A DNA stretch of 64,000 bases from Pontibacillus chungwhensis (GTDB taxonomy: Bacteria; Bacillota; Bacilli; Bacillales; BH030062). Location of the stretch: assembly GCF_030166655.1 (NCBI RefSeq), contig NZ_CP126446.1, forward strand, positions 3,720,001 through 3,784,000. Reading direction: 5' to 3'. Numbering within the stretch: the first letter of the stretch is position 1; the number at the start of each line of letters is the position of its first letter. Below, piece after piece: positions 35,960 through 44,210 of this stretch. The position numbers and the translations under genes were made by a program. The notes below the pieces were generated by a model. The model was not told the origin of the DNA. It saw nothing but the letters and a program-made list of their open reading frames with translations, and searched no databases.

Positions 35960-36640
35960 CTAGAATCCACGTCTAAATACACTTTCAAAGGCCTCAGCAT
36001 AAACCATTCCAGCTTGGCCACCACGGTAGGCTGCTAATCCTTTGATTGCCTCATTACTTCTAGGATGAGGATAATCTCTCATTACACCCCTATACTGAGC
36101 TAGAGCCTCTATCTTTTTCTCAACACTCTCTTCACCAACCTCAATAAAAGCGTTTGGTGAAAACTGATTCATCGTTTTGTTTAGTCCCCATTCCGTAGAT
36201 GATGGAACTTCCATGAAGAGTAGTTCTTTTAAAGGTTTAACATCGCTTCTTCTTTGGAATAACCTTGATGCCGCTTGGCAAGCCAAAGAAGTGTGTAAGT
36301 GGTCGTTATTTAAATCCGCTGGATGGTGTGTAAAAATCACATCCGCACCAGTCTCAATAATTTCTTTTTCAATAAACTGTACAAGTTTTAAATGTGGGAC
36401 CATGTTAAATTCAATGTTTGGAAATTCGCCCGTAATGACTCTATCAGCACCGAGAATATTCATCGAGCTACTTACATCTTCATTTAACTCTTCCGTGCTC
36501 GGTCTGAAGTTTCTAGCATTAACATCACCTGAAAGGATGCAGACATTTACGGAATGTCCTTCCTGTGCTAATTTATACATAGTAGCACCTGCTCCTAAAA
36601 CTTCATCATCTGGGTGTGCAATAACAACTAAATATGACAT
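35960..36640 (-). CDS. PIG-L/LmbE-family deacetylase
   Basis: The protein has 226 residues. The zinc motif is AHPDDEVLGAG near residue 8, with HHPADLNNDH as the second metal site. Family members remove N-acetyl groups from GlcNAc-type sugars. It is the first gene of the long operon, 21 bp before the formyltransferase gene. I infer that the pair replaces an N-acetyl with an N-formyl group on one sugar. Confidence 0.88.
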   Translation of the reverse strand: MSYLVVIAHPDDEVLGAGATMYKLAQEGHSVNVCILSGDVNARNFRPSTEELNEDVSSSMNILGADRVITGEFPNIEFNMVPHLKLVQFIEKEIIETGADVIFTHHPADLNNDHLHTSLACQAASRLFQRRSDVKPLKELLFMEVPSSTEWGLNKTMNQFSPNAFIEVGEESVEKKIEALAQYRGVMRDYPHPRSNEAIKGLAAYRGGQAGMVYAEAFESVFRRGF

Positions 36641-37115
36641 ATTATTTACCTCGCTTAATTTTAGTATCCATTCTTCTTATAATAACTTTTAGTAGATTAG
36701 AACTTACTTGGAATCTTCAAATCTATTACTCCAACCAACTACTAAACCACTAAAATTGTTATCTACTACTGATAGCCACCTCGTAATATCTATTCAATCT
36801 ACGAAACAAATACGAAATAGATATTTACTATTTTAATACTTCAAACCGAGTTTCTTCCTATTATATTGACCATTCATTCAATCTATAAATCTCACTAAAA
36901 ACGCCTCAAACCCTTACCCTGCAAGGTTTCTATCCTTCAATCTAACCACGATAATCAGTTCCTTACCCCCATTCAATCCCCCCCACTAATAAGATTTCCG
37001 AAAAGCCAATCTAATCAATATTTTTTAAACCTAAATCCTCTGCTTTTAACACGATATACAGCGATCATCTATTAGCAATTCTTCCTTAACCCAATTCATT
37101 CTGCCTAAAAATAAA
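36641..37115. other. Leader region of the polysaccharide operon
   Basis: This 475-bp region upstream of the deacetylase gene has an AATATAATAGG sequence (minus strand, about 36861-36871) as a possible -10. It is followed by AGGAAGAAACTCGG. The 18-bp CCGAGTTTCTTCCTATTA (plus-strand reading, 36846-36863) recurs at 37512-37529. A short inverted repeat AACCTTGCAGGGTAAGGGTT lies near 36907-36926. No gene is seen. Confidence 0.45.
36846..36863 (-). promoter_or_regulatory. 18-bp leader repeat, copy 1
   Basis: Identical to 37512-37529. On the minus strand it reads TAATAGGAAGAAACTCGG, immediately after a TATA-like sequence, about 205 bp upstream of the deacetylase start. It may be a common promoter/leader element. 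Confidence 0.4.
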
Positions 37116-37421
37116 TCAAGAAAAAGAGCCAACCTCCCCACCAACCAAACATATCTCCCCATACCCATCCTGATACATCACAAACAATTCATCCGAATGA
37201 TCAAGCTCCTCCATTATCAAATGCCTATGATATTCCCGTTCTAAATGATTACGATTACTCTGACATGCAGCAGCTTCAGATCTATCAATAATTCCTCTAA
37301 CTGAAACAACAGCGATCGCTGATAGAAAACCGAGAATTGTAATAACAGCCAACAACTCCACCAAGGTAAACCCTTGGTTACCATACTTAATCTTATGTAT
37401 AAATATAAATCGATATTTCAT
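37116..37421 (-). CDS. Orphan type IV prepilin-like protein
   Basis: The protein has 101 residues. After a 16-residue leader (MKYRFIFIHKIKYGNQ) comes the prepilin cleavage motif G-FTLVELLAVITILG with the +5 Glu. A short soluble domain ends in a YGEICLVGGEVGSF segment, resembling the Cys-containing end of small Gram-positive pseudopilins. No prepilin peptidase, ATPase or other pilin is nearby. It would need the machinery (for example ComG/ComC) encoded elsewhere. Confidence 0.75.
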   Translation of the reverse strand: MKYRFIFIHKIKYGNQGFTLVELLAVITILGFLSAIAVVSVRGIIDRSEAAACQSNRNHLEREYHRHLIMEELDHSDELFVMYQDGYGEICLVGGEVGSFS

Positions 37422-37511
37422 CCCCTGGCCTCACTCGTTTACTCACTTTATTGACTACGTCATTTAGGTTCATTTAACTTCTAAAAATTACCCATTCCCA
37501 ATCATTCTGTG

Positions 37512-37529
37512 CCGAGTTTCTTCCTATTA
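37512..37529 (-). promoter_or_regulatory. 18-bp leader repeat, copy 2
   Basis: Identical to 36846-36863. It lies 91-108 bp upstream of the prepilin start, again just after an AT-rich TATTTAATA sequence on the minus strand. Confidence 0.4.
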
Positions 37530-37543
37530 AATATACATACACA

Positions 37544-37582
37544 CAAAGAAAGAATATAGCCTCAACCAAATCAGCTATATTC
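37544..37582 (-). terminator. Terminator after the CapD-like gene
   Basis: GAATATAGC (37552-37560) pairs with GCTATATTC (37574-37582). The minus-strand tail is TTTCTTTGTG. It lies 11 bp after the CapD-like stop and separates it from the prepilin and operon genes. Confidence 0.75.
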
Positions 37583-37592
37583 TCCCTCATGT

Positions 37593-39461
37593 TTACTTCA
37601 CTGCAAGCAGTGCTTTTCCCTCTACAACACGTCCATTAGCAATGCCCACAACACGCTCCCTCAAGACATCTTGGCTAACGCTATCATAAGTCTCAATTGT
37701 ATCCATCACATGATCAAGATTTAGGTTCAAAGCTTTCCCCACATAAATCTTCTCCCAAACCCGCTCATCATGAACCTCATCCTTACCCAATAACTCCTCA
37801 TACAACTTCTCCCCAGGCCTCATACCAGTAAACTCAATACCAATATCATCAACCTCAAACCCAGAAAGCTGAATCAGGTTCTTAGCAAGATGCGTAATCT
37901 TAACAGGCTCACCCATATCAAGCACAAAGATCTCGCCGCCTTTTGCTAGAGACCCAGCCTGAATCACAAGCCTTGAAGCCTCAGGAATCGTCATAAAGTA
38001 ACGAATCATATCCGGGTGAGTAACAGTAACCGGCCCGCCTTGGGCGATTTGTTTCTTAAATAGCGGGATGACGCTGCCACGGCTGCCGAGGACGTTCCCG
38101 AAACGAACAGCGACGAAACGGGTTTCGCTTCTGGCATCCATGTCTTGGACGATCATTTCAGCCATCCGTTTTGAGGCCCCCATGACGCTTGTTGGGTTGA
38201 CGGCTTTGTCTGTTGATACCATCACGAACGTGCCAATGCCATTTGCATCTGAAGCTTCAGCAACGTTTTTCGTACCGATCACATTATTCTTTACCGCTTC
38301 TTCCGGATTACGTTCCATCAACGGAACATGCTTGTGGGCAGCAGCATGGTAAACCACGTCAGGCTTATGCTTCGCCATTACAGCCATCATTTTTTCTCTA
38401 TGTTGAACATCAGCAATTTCCGTTATAATTTCGAATCGATCTTTATAGACATTTCGTAATTCCATTTCAATCGTATAAATACTGTTTTCACCGTGACCCA
38501 ATAAAACGATTCGTTTCGGCTCGAATTTACAGATCTGACGACATATTTCAGATCCAATTGAACCACCAGCTCCTGTAACGAGAATCGTGCGGTTCGTTAA
38601 TGTCTCTGACACACTCCCCATATCAAGCTCAACAGGCTCTCGGCCGAGTAAGTCTTCAATCGATACATCGCGGATTTGATTAACTGATATGTTCCCCATT
38701 ACAAGATCCTCGATCATCGGTAGAATCTGCACATTTTTCACTGCGGATTGAGCCAAAGAGACGATCTCCTTAATACGTGCTTTTTCAACCGATGGCATCG
38801 CAATGACAATATGGTTGACCCCCTGTTTTTCCACTACAGAGGATAAGTCTTTAATGGCCCCGTAGACAGGTAAACCCGTTACGTTCAAATGGCGCATTGT
38901 AAAATCATCATCTACAAAGCCGATCAGCTTCACATTCGCCGCTTCGCTTTCCTTCATTTGACGTGCCAGCATCCGGCCGGCTGATCCAGCTCCAATAATA
39001 AGCGTACGCGTTTGGCCTTCAACGAATGGGATAGCTGCTTCTTTCGATTCCTTAAGTTTCGTTAAAGAAAAATGAAACCCATATGTTTTATAATACTTCC
39101 AAGCAAATCGGACACCGCCGATTAAGATTATATGTAGCATCCATGTAACAACTAGTGCTCGCTCATAAGTATCTTGATACAAGAGTAACTGCATCCCCGC
39201 TGTACTAAGAATGGATAAGGTGACCACACCACCGATGCCAATAAGCTCTGGAACACTAGCATATCGCCACACCCTTCTGTAAAGACCGAAGAAGGAAGAA
39301 AATATATGGTGCGTAATGAGTAGAGTAATAGATGCCATGATCATTTTCGTATCAAATACATGGGTATAAGGATTAAGGAAAAAGTGCGACATAAAAATCG
39401 AAAACGATACAATGCCAGAGTCTATTACCATTAATAGCAACAACCGCTTCCCAAACGTCAT
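37593..39461 (-). CDS. Membrane nucleotide-sugar 4,6-dehydratase (CapD/FlaA1 long form)
   Basis: The protein has 622 residues. Four N-terminal membrane helices lie in residues 1-130. A first Rossmann motif GAGSAGRM and a second TGAGGSIGSE follow. The catalytic segment is STDKAVNPTSVMGASKRMAE, with Met replacing Tyr as in long-form dehydratases. It should convert UDP-GlcNAc to the 4-keto-6-deoxy form. With the CapN-like reductase and CapM-like transferase this gives a complete route to the lipid-linked first sugar. It appears monocistronic. Confidence 0.92.
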   Translation of the reverse strand: MTFGKRLLLLMVIDSGIVSFSIFMSHFFLNPYTHVFDTKMIMASITLLITHHIFSSFFGLYRRVWRYASVPELIGIGGVVTLSILSTAGMQLLLYQDTYERALVVTWMLHIILIGGVRFAWKYYKTYGFHFSLTKLKESKEAAIPFVEGQTRTLIIGAGSAGRMLARQMKESEAANVKLIGFVDDDFTMRHLNVTGLPVYGAIKDLSSVVEKQGVNHIVIAMPSVEKARIKEIVSLAQSAVKNVQILPMIEDLVMGNISVNQIRDVSIEDLLGREPVELDMGSVSETLTNRTILVTGAGGSIGSEICRQICKFEPKRIVLLGHGENSIYTIEMELRNVYKDRFEIITEIADVQHREKMMAVMAKHKPDVVYHAAAHKHVPLMERNPEEAVKNNVIGTKNVAEASDANGIGTFVMVSTDKAVNPTSVMGASKRMAEMIVQDMDARSETRFVAVRFGNVLGSRGSVIPLFKKQIAQGGPVTVTHPDMIRYFMTIPEASRLVIQAGSLAKGGEIFVLDMGEPVKITHLAKNLIQLSGFEVDDIGIEFTGMRPGEKLYEELLGKDEVHDERVWEKIYVGKALNLNLDHVMDTIETYDSVSQDVLRERVVGIANGRVVEGKALLAVK

Positions 39462-39859
39462 ATGTACTCACCTCTTTTCATCTGTTGTTTATTCAATTGG
39501 TTGGTATATCGTTCTTGCAAACAAAAGGAACGATTCACATTCCTCTCTCCTCTCAAAGCTTATTTGAAAGTATTCAAGAGACATAAATATACGTTTACAA
39601 CCTGCTCCAATCTAGCGAAATCACAAACCTATATTTATGACGTAATAAGTATTTAAGACATGACAAACAGCAGGAGAAAGCGAAAACTGTTCTGCTCACT
39701 CCTGTTTTGCCAGTCATAACAGGGCATCAAACCCCACCTCACACCCCACTACTGACGACAAGCGTCTAAGGTGCTAAGCTTATGCTTCACCCACAGCAGG
39801 GCCGAGTGCCTCCGATGATAGTGGCTAGGAGGCATTGCCAAATAATATAACTTGTGTTC
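39462..39859 (-). other. Long leader between ywqE-like and capD-like genes, possible structured RNA
   Basis: Of this 398-bp gap, about 39670-39845 is clearly more GC-rich than usual intergenic DNA. It contains strong inverted repeats: GTGCCTCC (39809-39816) with GGAGGCAT (39829-39836), and AACAGCAGGAG (about 39666) with an imperfect partner near 39700. It lies upstream of the CapD-like gene on the minus strand. I could not match it to a known riboswitch. There is no coding region. Confidence 0.35.
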
Positions 39860-40645
39860 TTATCTCTTTTGGAAAATCCCAAGAAATTTCTTCTGCTTAA
39901 TTCGGTGAGGCATGTCCATGGCGGCCATCTTGCCTTCTAGCAGAAGCTCTGCGTTATCCATAAACTGATAGGTCATTTCCGTTCCGAACTCCTGGTCGAT
40001 GACGTTATAAGCACTCTTCATATAGAAACTTCTTGTCGAAGTATTGTGTGCGTCTGAAGCAACGAAGTGAGTTAAATTCGCCTCGATCATTTGTTCTGAG
40101 AATTTGGCTATTTTTTTGCCAAATTTACCGGCTATGCTTGCAGCGGTGACTTGGGTGAAGGCACCGTTCTTAACGAACTTGTATAACTGATCCGGATGCT
40201 GAACGAGTTCCCGATTGCGCTCCGGATGAACGATGATTGGTTTGTAGCCTGCTACCTGAAGGTCAAACAATAATTGACTCGTATAGCGTGGAACGTGATC
40301 AGATGGAAGTTCTACAAAGATATATCCGCTTGTCTCCTTTAGCGGTAAGAGACGTCCTTTCGTGATGTCATCTACCATATCTCCATGAATACGAGTTTCC
40401 TGGCCTGGTAAGATCGTTACGGGAATATCCCGATCCTCTAGTTCCTCATTTAAAGCGCGGACGGAATCGATTACGCCCTCTCGATGGTTCTCAAAAGCCC
40501 CATTCTGGTCATGTGGGGTTGCAATGATGGTTCTGATGCCATCCTTATAGGCAGCTCGTGCCATTCGAATACTATCGTCCATCGATTGCGGCCCATCATC
40601 TAAACCAGGTAAGATGTGACAATGGATATCGATCAAAAGACTCAC
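39860..40645 (-). CDS. ywqE: Tyrosine-protein phosphatase, PHP type (YwqE/CpsB family)
   Basis: The protein has 261 residues. PHP metal motifs are visible: DIHCHILPGLDDGP at the N-terminus, TPHDQNG, the ETRIHGDM region, HPERN and SDAHN. YwqE/CpsB removes phosphate from the tyrosine kinase and so controls polymer length and export. It is separated from the kinase gene by a strong terminator, so it has its own promoter; the kinase and modulator genes form a separate unit. Confidence 0.93.
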   Translation of the reverse strand: MSLLIDIHCHILPGLDDGPQSMDDSIRMARAAYKDGIRTIIATPHDQNGAFENHREGVIDSVRALNEELEDRDIPVTILPGQETRIHGDMVDDITKGRLLPLKETSGYIFVELPSDHVPRYTSQLLFDLQVAGYKPIIVHPERNRELVQHPDQLYKFVKNGAFTQVTAASIAGKFGKKIAKFSEQMIEANLTHFVASDAHNTSTRSFYMKSAYNVIDQEFGTEMTYQFMDNAELLLEGKMAAMDMPHRIKQKKFLGIFQKR

Positions 40646-40800
40646 CCTCCACCCTTACGTACATCTATTTATCTAGTACAAAGGAAATATTTTCATTATT
40701 TCATTTATTATATCAGCCTAGAATTCGCTTGAGAACCAAGAAAAATGTCGAATACTAGTAATTTTTCCGTTTTCTAGCAAAACACAACTATTTTCCTATT

Positions 40801-40845
40801 AAAAATAAAGAGAAGCAACCTCTAGAAAACAGAGGTAACTTCTCT
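40801..40845 (-). terminator. Terminator after the ywqC-ywqD unit
   Basis: AGAGAAGCAACCTCT (40809-40823) pairs with AGAGGTAACTTCTCT (40831-40845) apart from one mismatch. The minus-strand tail is TTTATTTTTA. It lies 3 bp after the kinase stop codon. Confidence 0.85.
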
Positions 40846-40848
40846 CTT

Positions 40849-41547
40849 TTAGCTGGATCCATAATAATAGTAATAGTTGCTTTTTTTGATGTTCTTCCCA
40901 TTAAGGACAACACCGAGTAGTTTAGCTTGTGCGTTGATTAGTAGCTCTTTAGCCTTCTGGGCTGCTTCGTGTTGTGTTTGCTTACTACGCACAACAAGCA
41001 GGACACCGTCACAGGCATTCGCTAAAATTTGAGAGTCCGTTACCGCTAGCACAGGCGGCGTATCGAAGATCACCATGTCATAGTTGTTCTTTGCTTCTTC
41101 AATTAAATTCGTCATTGCATTGGAACCAAGAATCTCCGCTGGATTAGGTGGAATAGGACCACAGGGCATAACGCTTAAGTTCTCAACCTCTGATTGAAAG
41201 ACGATGTCAGATAGTTTGTTCTGACCGACAAGGTAGTTACTTAAACCGGTTAAGTTACTTACCCTGAAGGTATAGTGGATAGTGGGCTTACGAAGATCGG
41301 CGTCAATCAACAGCACTTTCTTCCCCTGCTGGGCAAAAACAGTAGCAACGTTCGCCGCTGTCATTGACTTCCCTTCACCTGGCCCAGCTGATGTAACGAG
41401 TATGGTACGCGTTTCCTTATCGACAGAGGCAAATTGTAAATTAGTACGTATGGTGCGGTATTGCTCTGATATCGGAGACTTTGGATTACTATTTGTAATT
41501 AGCGTTCGTGCTTTCTGTATAAAGTTCTTATTTTTCTTACGCGCCAA
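40849..41547 (-). CDS. ywqD: Bacterial tyrosine kinase (YwqD/CpsD family)
   Basis: The protein has about 232 residues. Walker A is SAGPGEGKSMTAANV, Walker A' is LLIDADLRKP, Walker B is VIFDTPPVL, and a C-terminal tyrosine cluster is SNYYYYYGSS. I choose the TTG at 41547 (LARKKNK follows) because a GGAGTG site lies six bases upstream and homologues start here. An ATG at 41613 would overlap the upstream gene by 77 bp. The chosen start overlaps ywqC by 11 bp, giving translational coupling to its membrane activator. Confidence 0.93.
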   Translation of the reverse strand: MARKKNKNFIQKARTLITNSNPKSPISEQYRTIRTNLQFASVDKETRTILVTSAGPGEGKSMTAANVATVFAQQGKKVLLIDADLRKPTIHYTFRVSNLTGLSNYLVGQNKLSDIVFQSEVENLSVMPCGPIPPNPAEILGSNAMTNLIEEAKNNYDMVIFDTPPVLAVTDSQILANACDGVLLVVRSKQTQHEAAQKAKELLINAQAKLLGVVLNGKNIKKSNYYYYYGSS

Positions 41548-42286
41548 GTGAATCACTCCTTGAGGAAGACCTGGAATGAGATCGTGTCGTACGTGCCGGG
41601 CCAACGTCTTCATCCTTTACTTCTGAGATCACACCAAGTACCGGTAGTCCAAGTGTCTTATCGATATCTTGTTCATCTTTAATCGTATTATCTAAGTACT
41701 CCAACAAGAAGGCTAAACCAACGCCAACCATCGCACCAAGCACAAAGGCGATCGCTATATTAAGCATAGGGCTTGGTTTCACTGGGCTTGGATTTTTGGG
41801 TACTTCAGCTGCAGCCAGGGGCTTAACGTTATTTACTTCGAAAACATCAGGTATTCTTTTCTCGAAGCTTTCAACCGTTTTGTTTGCAATGTTAACTGCT
41901 TGTTCAATGGAGGGGTCTGTTACAGTTACTTTAACCACTTGCGATTCAGCTCCACTTGAAAGAGAAATCTTATTCGTTAACTCACTTGCGGTTACATTAA
42001 GATCTAGTTCATCAATAACATAATCTAAAATATACGGATCCTTTAACAAGTCATTATATGTCGCAATCATTCCGACATTGGTTTGGATCGTACTATAGTT
42101 ATATTCAGACGGCTCTTGCGTTTTCTCACTTACAGCAAATCGAGCGCTTGATTCATAAATCGGCGTTAGGACAAAGTAACTAACGACACCACTTACGACT
42201 GTGGCTAATACAATAAGAGATAGGATAAGAACGATTCGTTTCTTTAACACATCGAAGATTTCCTTGAGAGAAATCGTTTCTTCCAT
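41537..42286 (-). CDS. ywqC: Wzz-type membrane modulator of the tyrosine kinase (YwqC/CpsC)
   Basis: The protein has 249 residues. An N-terminal helix (about 19-37) and a C-terminal helix (about 175-193) flank an extracytoplasmic helical domain. The proline-rich segment PKNPSPVKPSP before the second helix is typical. It activates YwqD and sets chain length in related systems. The ribosome-binding site AGGGGG lies upstream of the ATG at 42286. Confidence 0.93.
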   Translation of the reverse strand: MEETISLKEIFDVLKKRIVLILSLIVLATVVSGVVSYFVLTPIYESSARFAVSEKTQEPSEYNYSTIQTNVGMIATYNDLLKDPYILDYVIDELDLNVTASELTNKISLSSGAESQVVKVTVTDPSIEQAVNIANKTVESFEKRIPDVFEVNNVKPLAAAEVPKNPSPVKPSPMLNIAIAFVLGAMVGVGLAFLLEYLDNTIKDEQDIDKTLGLPVLGVISEVKDEDVGPARTTRSHSRSSSRSDSLGA

Positions 42287-42331
42287 CAGTAAACCCCCTA
42301 ATATATGTAACTACTTCTATGATATGGACAC

Positions 42332-42342
42332 ATTATAGCACA
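42332..42342 (-). promoter_or_regulatory. Probable extended -10 promoter of the ywqC-ywqD unit
   Basis: The minus-strand sequence TGTGCTATAAT gives a TGnTATAAT extended -10 about 45 bp upstream of the ywqC start. No good -35 is visible, as is common for extended -10 promoters. Confidence 0.45.
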
Positions 42343-42487
42343 ATATTCTAGTTTTTTACCTAAATTTCTATAAAAGTTAACAATATCCTACGTTATAATT
42401 CGTTATTCCTATAAATCTATATATTCTCTTAAATCCTCACGAGAACCACACCATAATTCTTAGTTAGAACTTCCTGAAAAAGTGAGC

Positions 42488-42523
42488 CATAATAAATAAA
42501 AGCGCTCTTATTATAAGAGCGCT
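42488..42523 (-). terminator. Terminator after the sigma-factor gene
   Basis: AGCGCTCTTAT pairs with ATAAGAGCGCT (42501-42523), with the minus-strand tail TTTTATTTATT. It lies 7 bp after the sigma-factor stop. Confidence 0.88.
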
Positions 42524-42529
42524 CTGTCG

Positions 42530-43042
42530 CTATTTACCAATATACTCAAGTATTCTAGGATGCTGTCGCAACTTCTCCCTAGCAAGCCTCCCCCAGTTCT
42601 TCACAGCCTGTTGAGTCGTCCCTTCCCGTTCAGCAATTTCTTTTATGGTTAATTCACGTAGAACAAACCCATCAAACCACTTCCGCTGGTTCCCCGTTAA
42701 CGTCCCAACTATTCCCTGGTAAAGGTAAGGATCAACAGCAAAGGATGAATCATAGTAAACGGACTCCTCCTCTAACAAAAGCGTAACGACTTCATCTTTC
42801 TCTGCAATTCGGTTCTCTTTCCTCATCTTTGAAATCAACCGGTTTCGCACAATAAAGTAAATATACGAGGATAATTTCCCCTTTTCCTCCTGATAATTCT
42901 CTCCCGCTTCCCACAGTGCCAAAAGCCCCTCCTGATAAAAATCCTTGTGAGGATCCCGAATCCTGAGTTTATGAATAATGTGATGAATCATAGGAGTGAA
43001 CTGCTCTACAAGCTCACTAAAGTCCTCTTTAACATCTGTCAC
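42530..43042 (-). CDS. Small sigma-70-family RNA polymerase sigma factor
   Basis: The protein has 170 residues. Region 2 is at about 10-80 with DFYQEGLLALWEAGENY and SSYIYFIVRNRLISKMR. Region 4 is C-terminal, with the helix-turn-helix LTIKEIAEREGTTQQAVKNW. There is no anti-sigma gene next to it. The layout resembles small alternative sigma factors of Bacillaceae; the regulon is unknown. A 14-bp palindrome lies 16 bp upstream of its start. Confidence 0.88.
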   Translation of the reverse strand: MTDVKEDFSELVEQFTPMIHHIIHKLRIRDPHKDFYQEGLLALWEAGENYQEEKGKLSSYIYFIVRNRLISKMRKENRIAEKDEVVTLLLEEESVYYDSSFAVDPYLYQGIVGTLTGNQRKWFDGFVLRELTIKEIAEREGTTQQAVKNWGRLAREKLRQHPRILEYIGK

Positions 43043-43057
43043 GATGTCCTCTTTTCA

Positions 43058-43071
43058 AAAAGCGCGCTTTT
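43058..43071. promoter_or_regulatory. 14-bp perfect palindrome upstream of the sigma-factor gene
   Basis: AAAAGCGCGCTTTT is perfectly self-complementary and lies just upstream of the sigma-factor start at 43042. It may be an operator or an mRNA hairpin near the ribosome-binding site. Confidence 0.35.
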
Positions 43072-43260
43072 CCTTTTATTCCGCCGGTAAGGAAAGCATA
43101 TAGAAAGCCGCGCCTTTCTTCATGGAGACAAAGAGAGTATTTCTTCAACTAAACGTCACGTTTCCAGTCATAAAACAACAAAAACGGACAACTAACCTTC
43201 CTATTTACCCATAATTTATGAAGTATTATGTAATTTTTATAGGTATTTAGACATTTTATA

Positions 43261-43290
43261 TTGTAATATTTGGAATTATTCGACTATAAT
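43261..43290 (+). promoter_or_regulatory. Possible promoter of the comK-like gene
   Basis: TTGTAA (43261-43266), an 18-base spacer and a perfect TATAAT (43285-43290). It lies about 185 bp before the ATG. Confidence 0.45.
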
Positions 43291-43474
43291 ATATGTATTG
43301 AGGTGAGCGCTTTCTTACATACATTTTAAGATCATCAGAATCTCTATCCTATACTTCATAGGAACATGCAGATGTGATAGCCATATGATTGCGAGAGGAG
43401 GACCGATCTTTCATGTGTGGCTTATGATAGCGCACGGTTGTATACTACTTTAACTCTAGGGGGATTTGAGAAAA

Positions 43475-43969
43475 ATGAAGATAGATACAGAACATTCGAA
43501 CGGTAATCCGTTCTACGAGGGTCTTATTACTAAGGATACGTTGGCCGTTTTACCTGTTTATCATGAATGGTACCAAGCCCGCATCATCGACCGCTTCAAG
43601 GCTGATGTTTACCTAACCGAGACACCGTCCAAGGTGATCGACCTTGCTTGCTTATACTGGATGAGCTCTCCGAGCGCCATGCGCCGATCGATTAATGTTT
43701 TACTGAATTGCCACAAGAAGCTACCTGTTGCCATTCAGCCCGAGTTAAACATTTTCGCTTGCCCTACTGCTTCACCTGAGCAGTTCGGCTGCATGTGGAT
43801 CTTCCCTTGGCACATTGCTGACAAAGGCGGAGACAAGTCAAGCTCATACGTCATTTTCCATAACGGCACAAGAATCGACCTGCCTGTATCCTTTTATGTC
43901 TTACAAAAGCAAATTCAACGCACGTGCGAGATTATGGTCCGTTACATGAGTTCCATAAACGAACGATAG
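43475..43969 (+). CDS. comK: ComK-family competence transcription factor
   Basis: The protein has 164 residues. The ComK pattern is visible: LITKDTLAVLPVYH at the N-terminus, VIDLACLYWMSSPSAMRR, NCHKKLPVAIQPELNIFACP, CMWIFPWHIAD, VIFHNGTRIDLPVSFYVLQK and a final QRTCEIM. B. subtilis ComK has 192 residues; this protein lacks part of the C-terminal tail. I choose the ATG at 43475, ten bases after AGGGGGA. ComK activates DNA-uptake genes. Whether this is the main ComK or a paralogue cannot be told from the window. Confidence 0.82.
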   Translation: MKIDTEHSNGNPFYEGLITKDTLAVLPVYHEWYQARIIDRFKADVYLTETPSKVIDLACLYWMSSPSAMRRSINVLLNCHKKLPVAIQPELNIFACPTASPEQFGCMWIFPWHIADKGGDKSSSYVIFHNGTRIDLPVSFYVLQKQIQRTCEIMVRYMSSINER

Positions 43970-44011
43970 CGAGGATAGAAAACTCTAAACCCCGCACAAT
44001 CCCCCATTACC

Positions 44012-44046
44012 AAGCCAGCGAACCCCACGGGTTCCCTGGCTTTTCT
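44012..44046 (+). terminator. Terminator after the comK-like gene
   Basis: AAGCCAG...GAACCC pairs with GGGTTC...CTGGCTT around a CAC loop, followed by TTTTCTCTT. It begins 43 bp after the stop. Confidence 0.75.
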
Positions 44047-44210
44047 CTTGCCTAAAAAACGGAGTTCCAAGGTTGCTTTCTTGCGGTAAAACAATGACGC
44101 GTGCCAGACACCCTTTCGTCCACTAAAGTGCTGTGCTTCACCTTGAAGTCCACCTGAAATGGACAATTCAAGCATAGGCCTCAGTGTTTCGTCTCGATCG
44201 TTTACTAGTT

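Larger units (their letters stand above)
43043..43474. other. Divergent region between sigma factor and comK-like gene
   Basis: The 432-bp region holds the palindrome, a probable comK promoter, and a ~180-base untranslated leader. In that leader an AGAGGAGGA ribosome-binding site (43394-43402) precedes a tiny frame, ATG-Cys-Gly-Leu-stop, at 43413-43427. Confidence 0.5.

Noticed and set aside
43942-44175. 77-codon minus-strand frame downstream of comK
   Set aside because: It contains the comK terminator hairpin and has no ribosome-binding site or recognisable composition.
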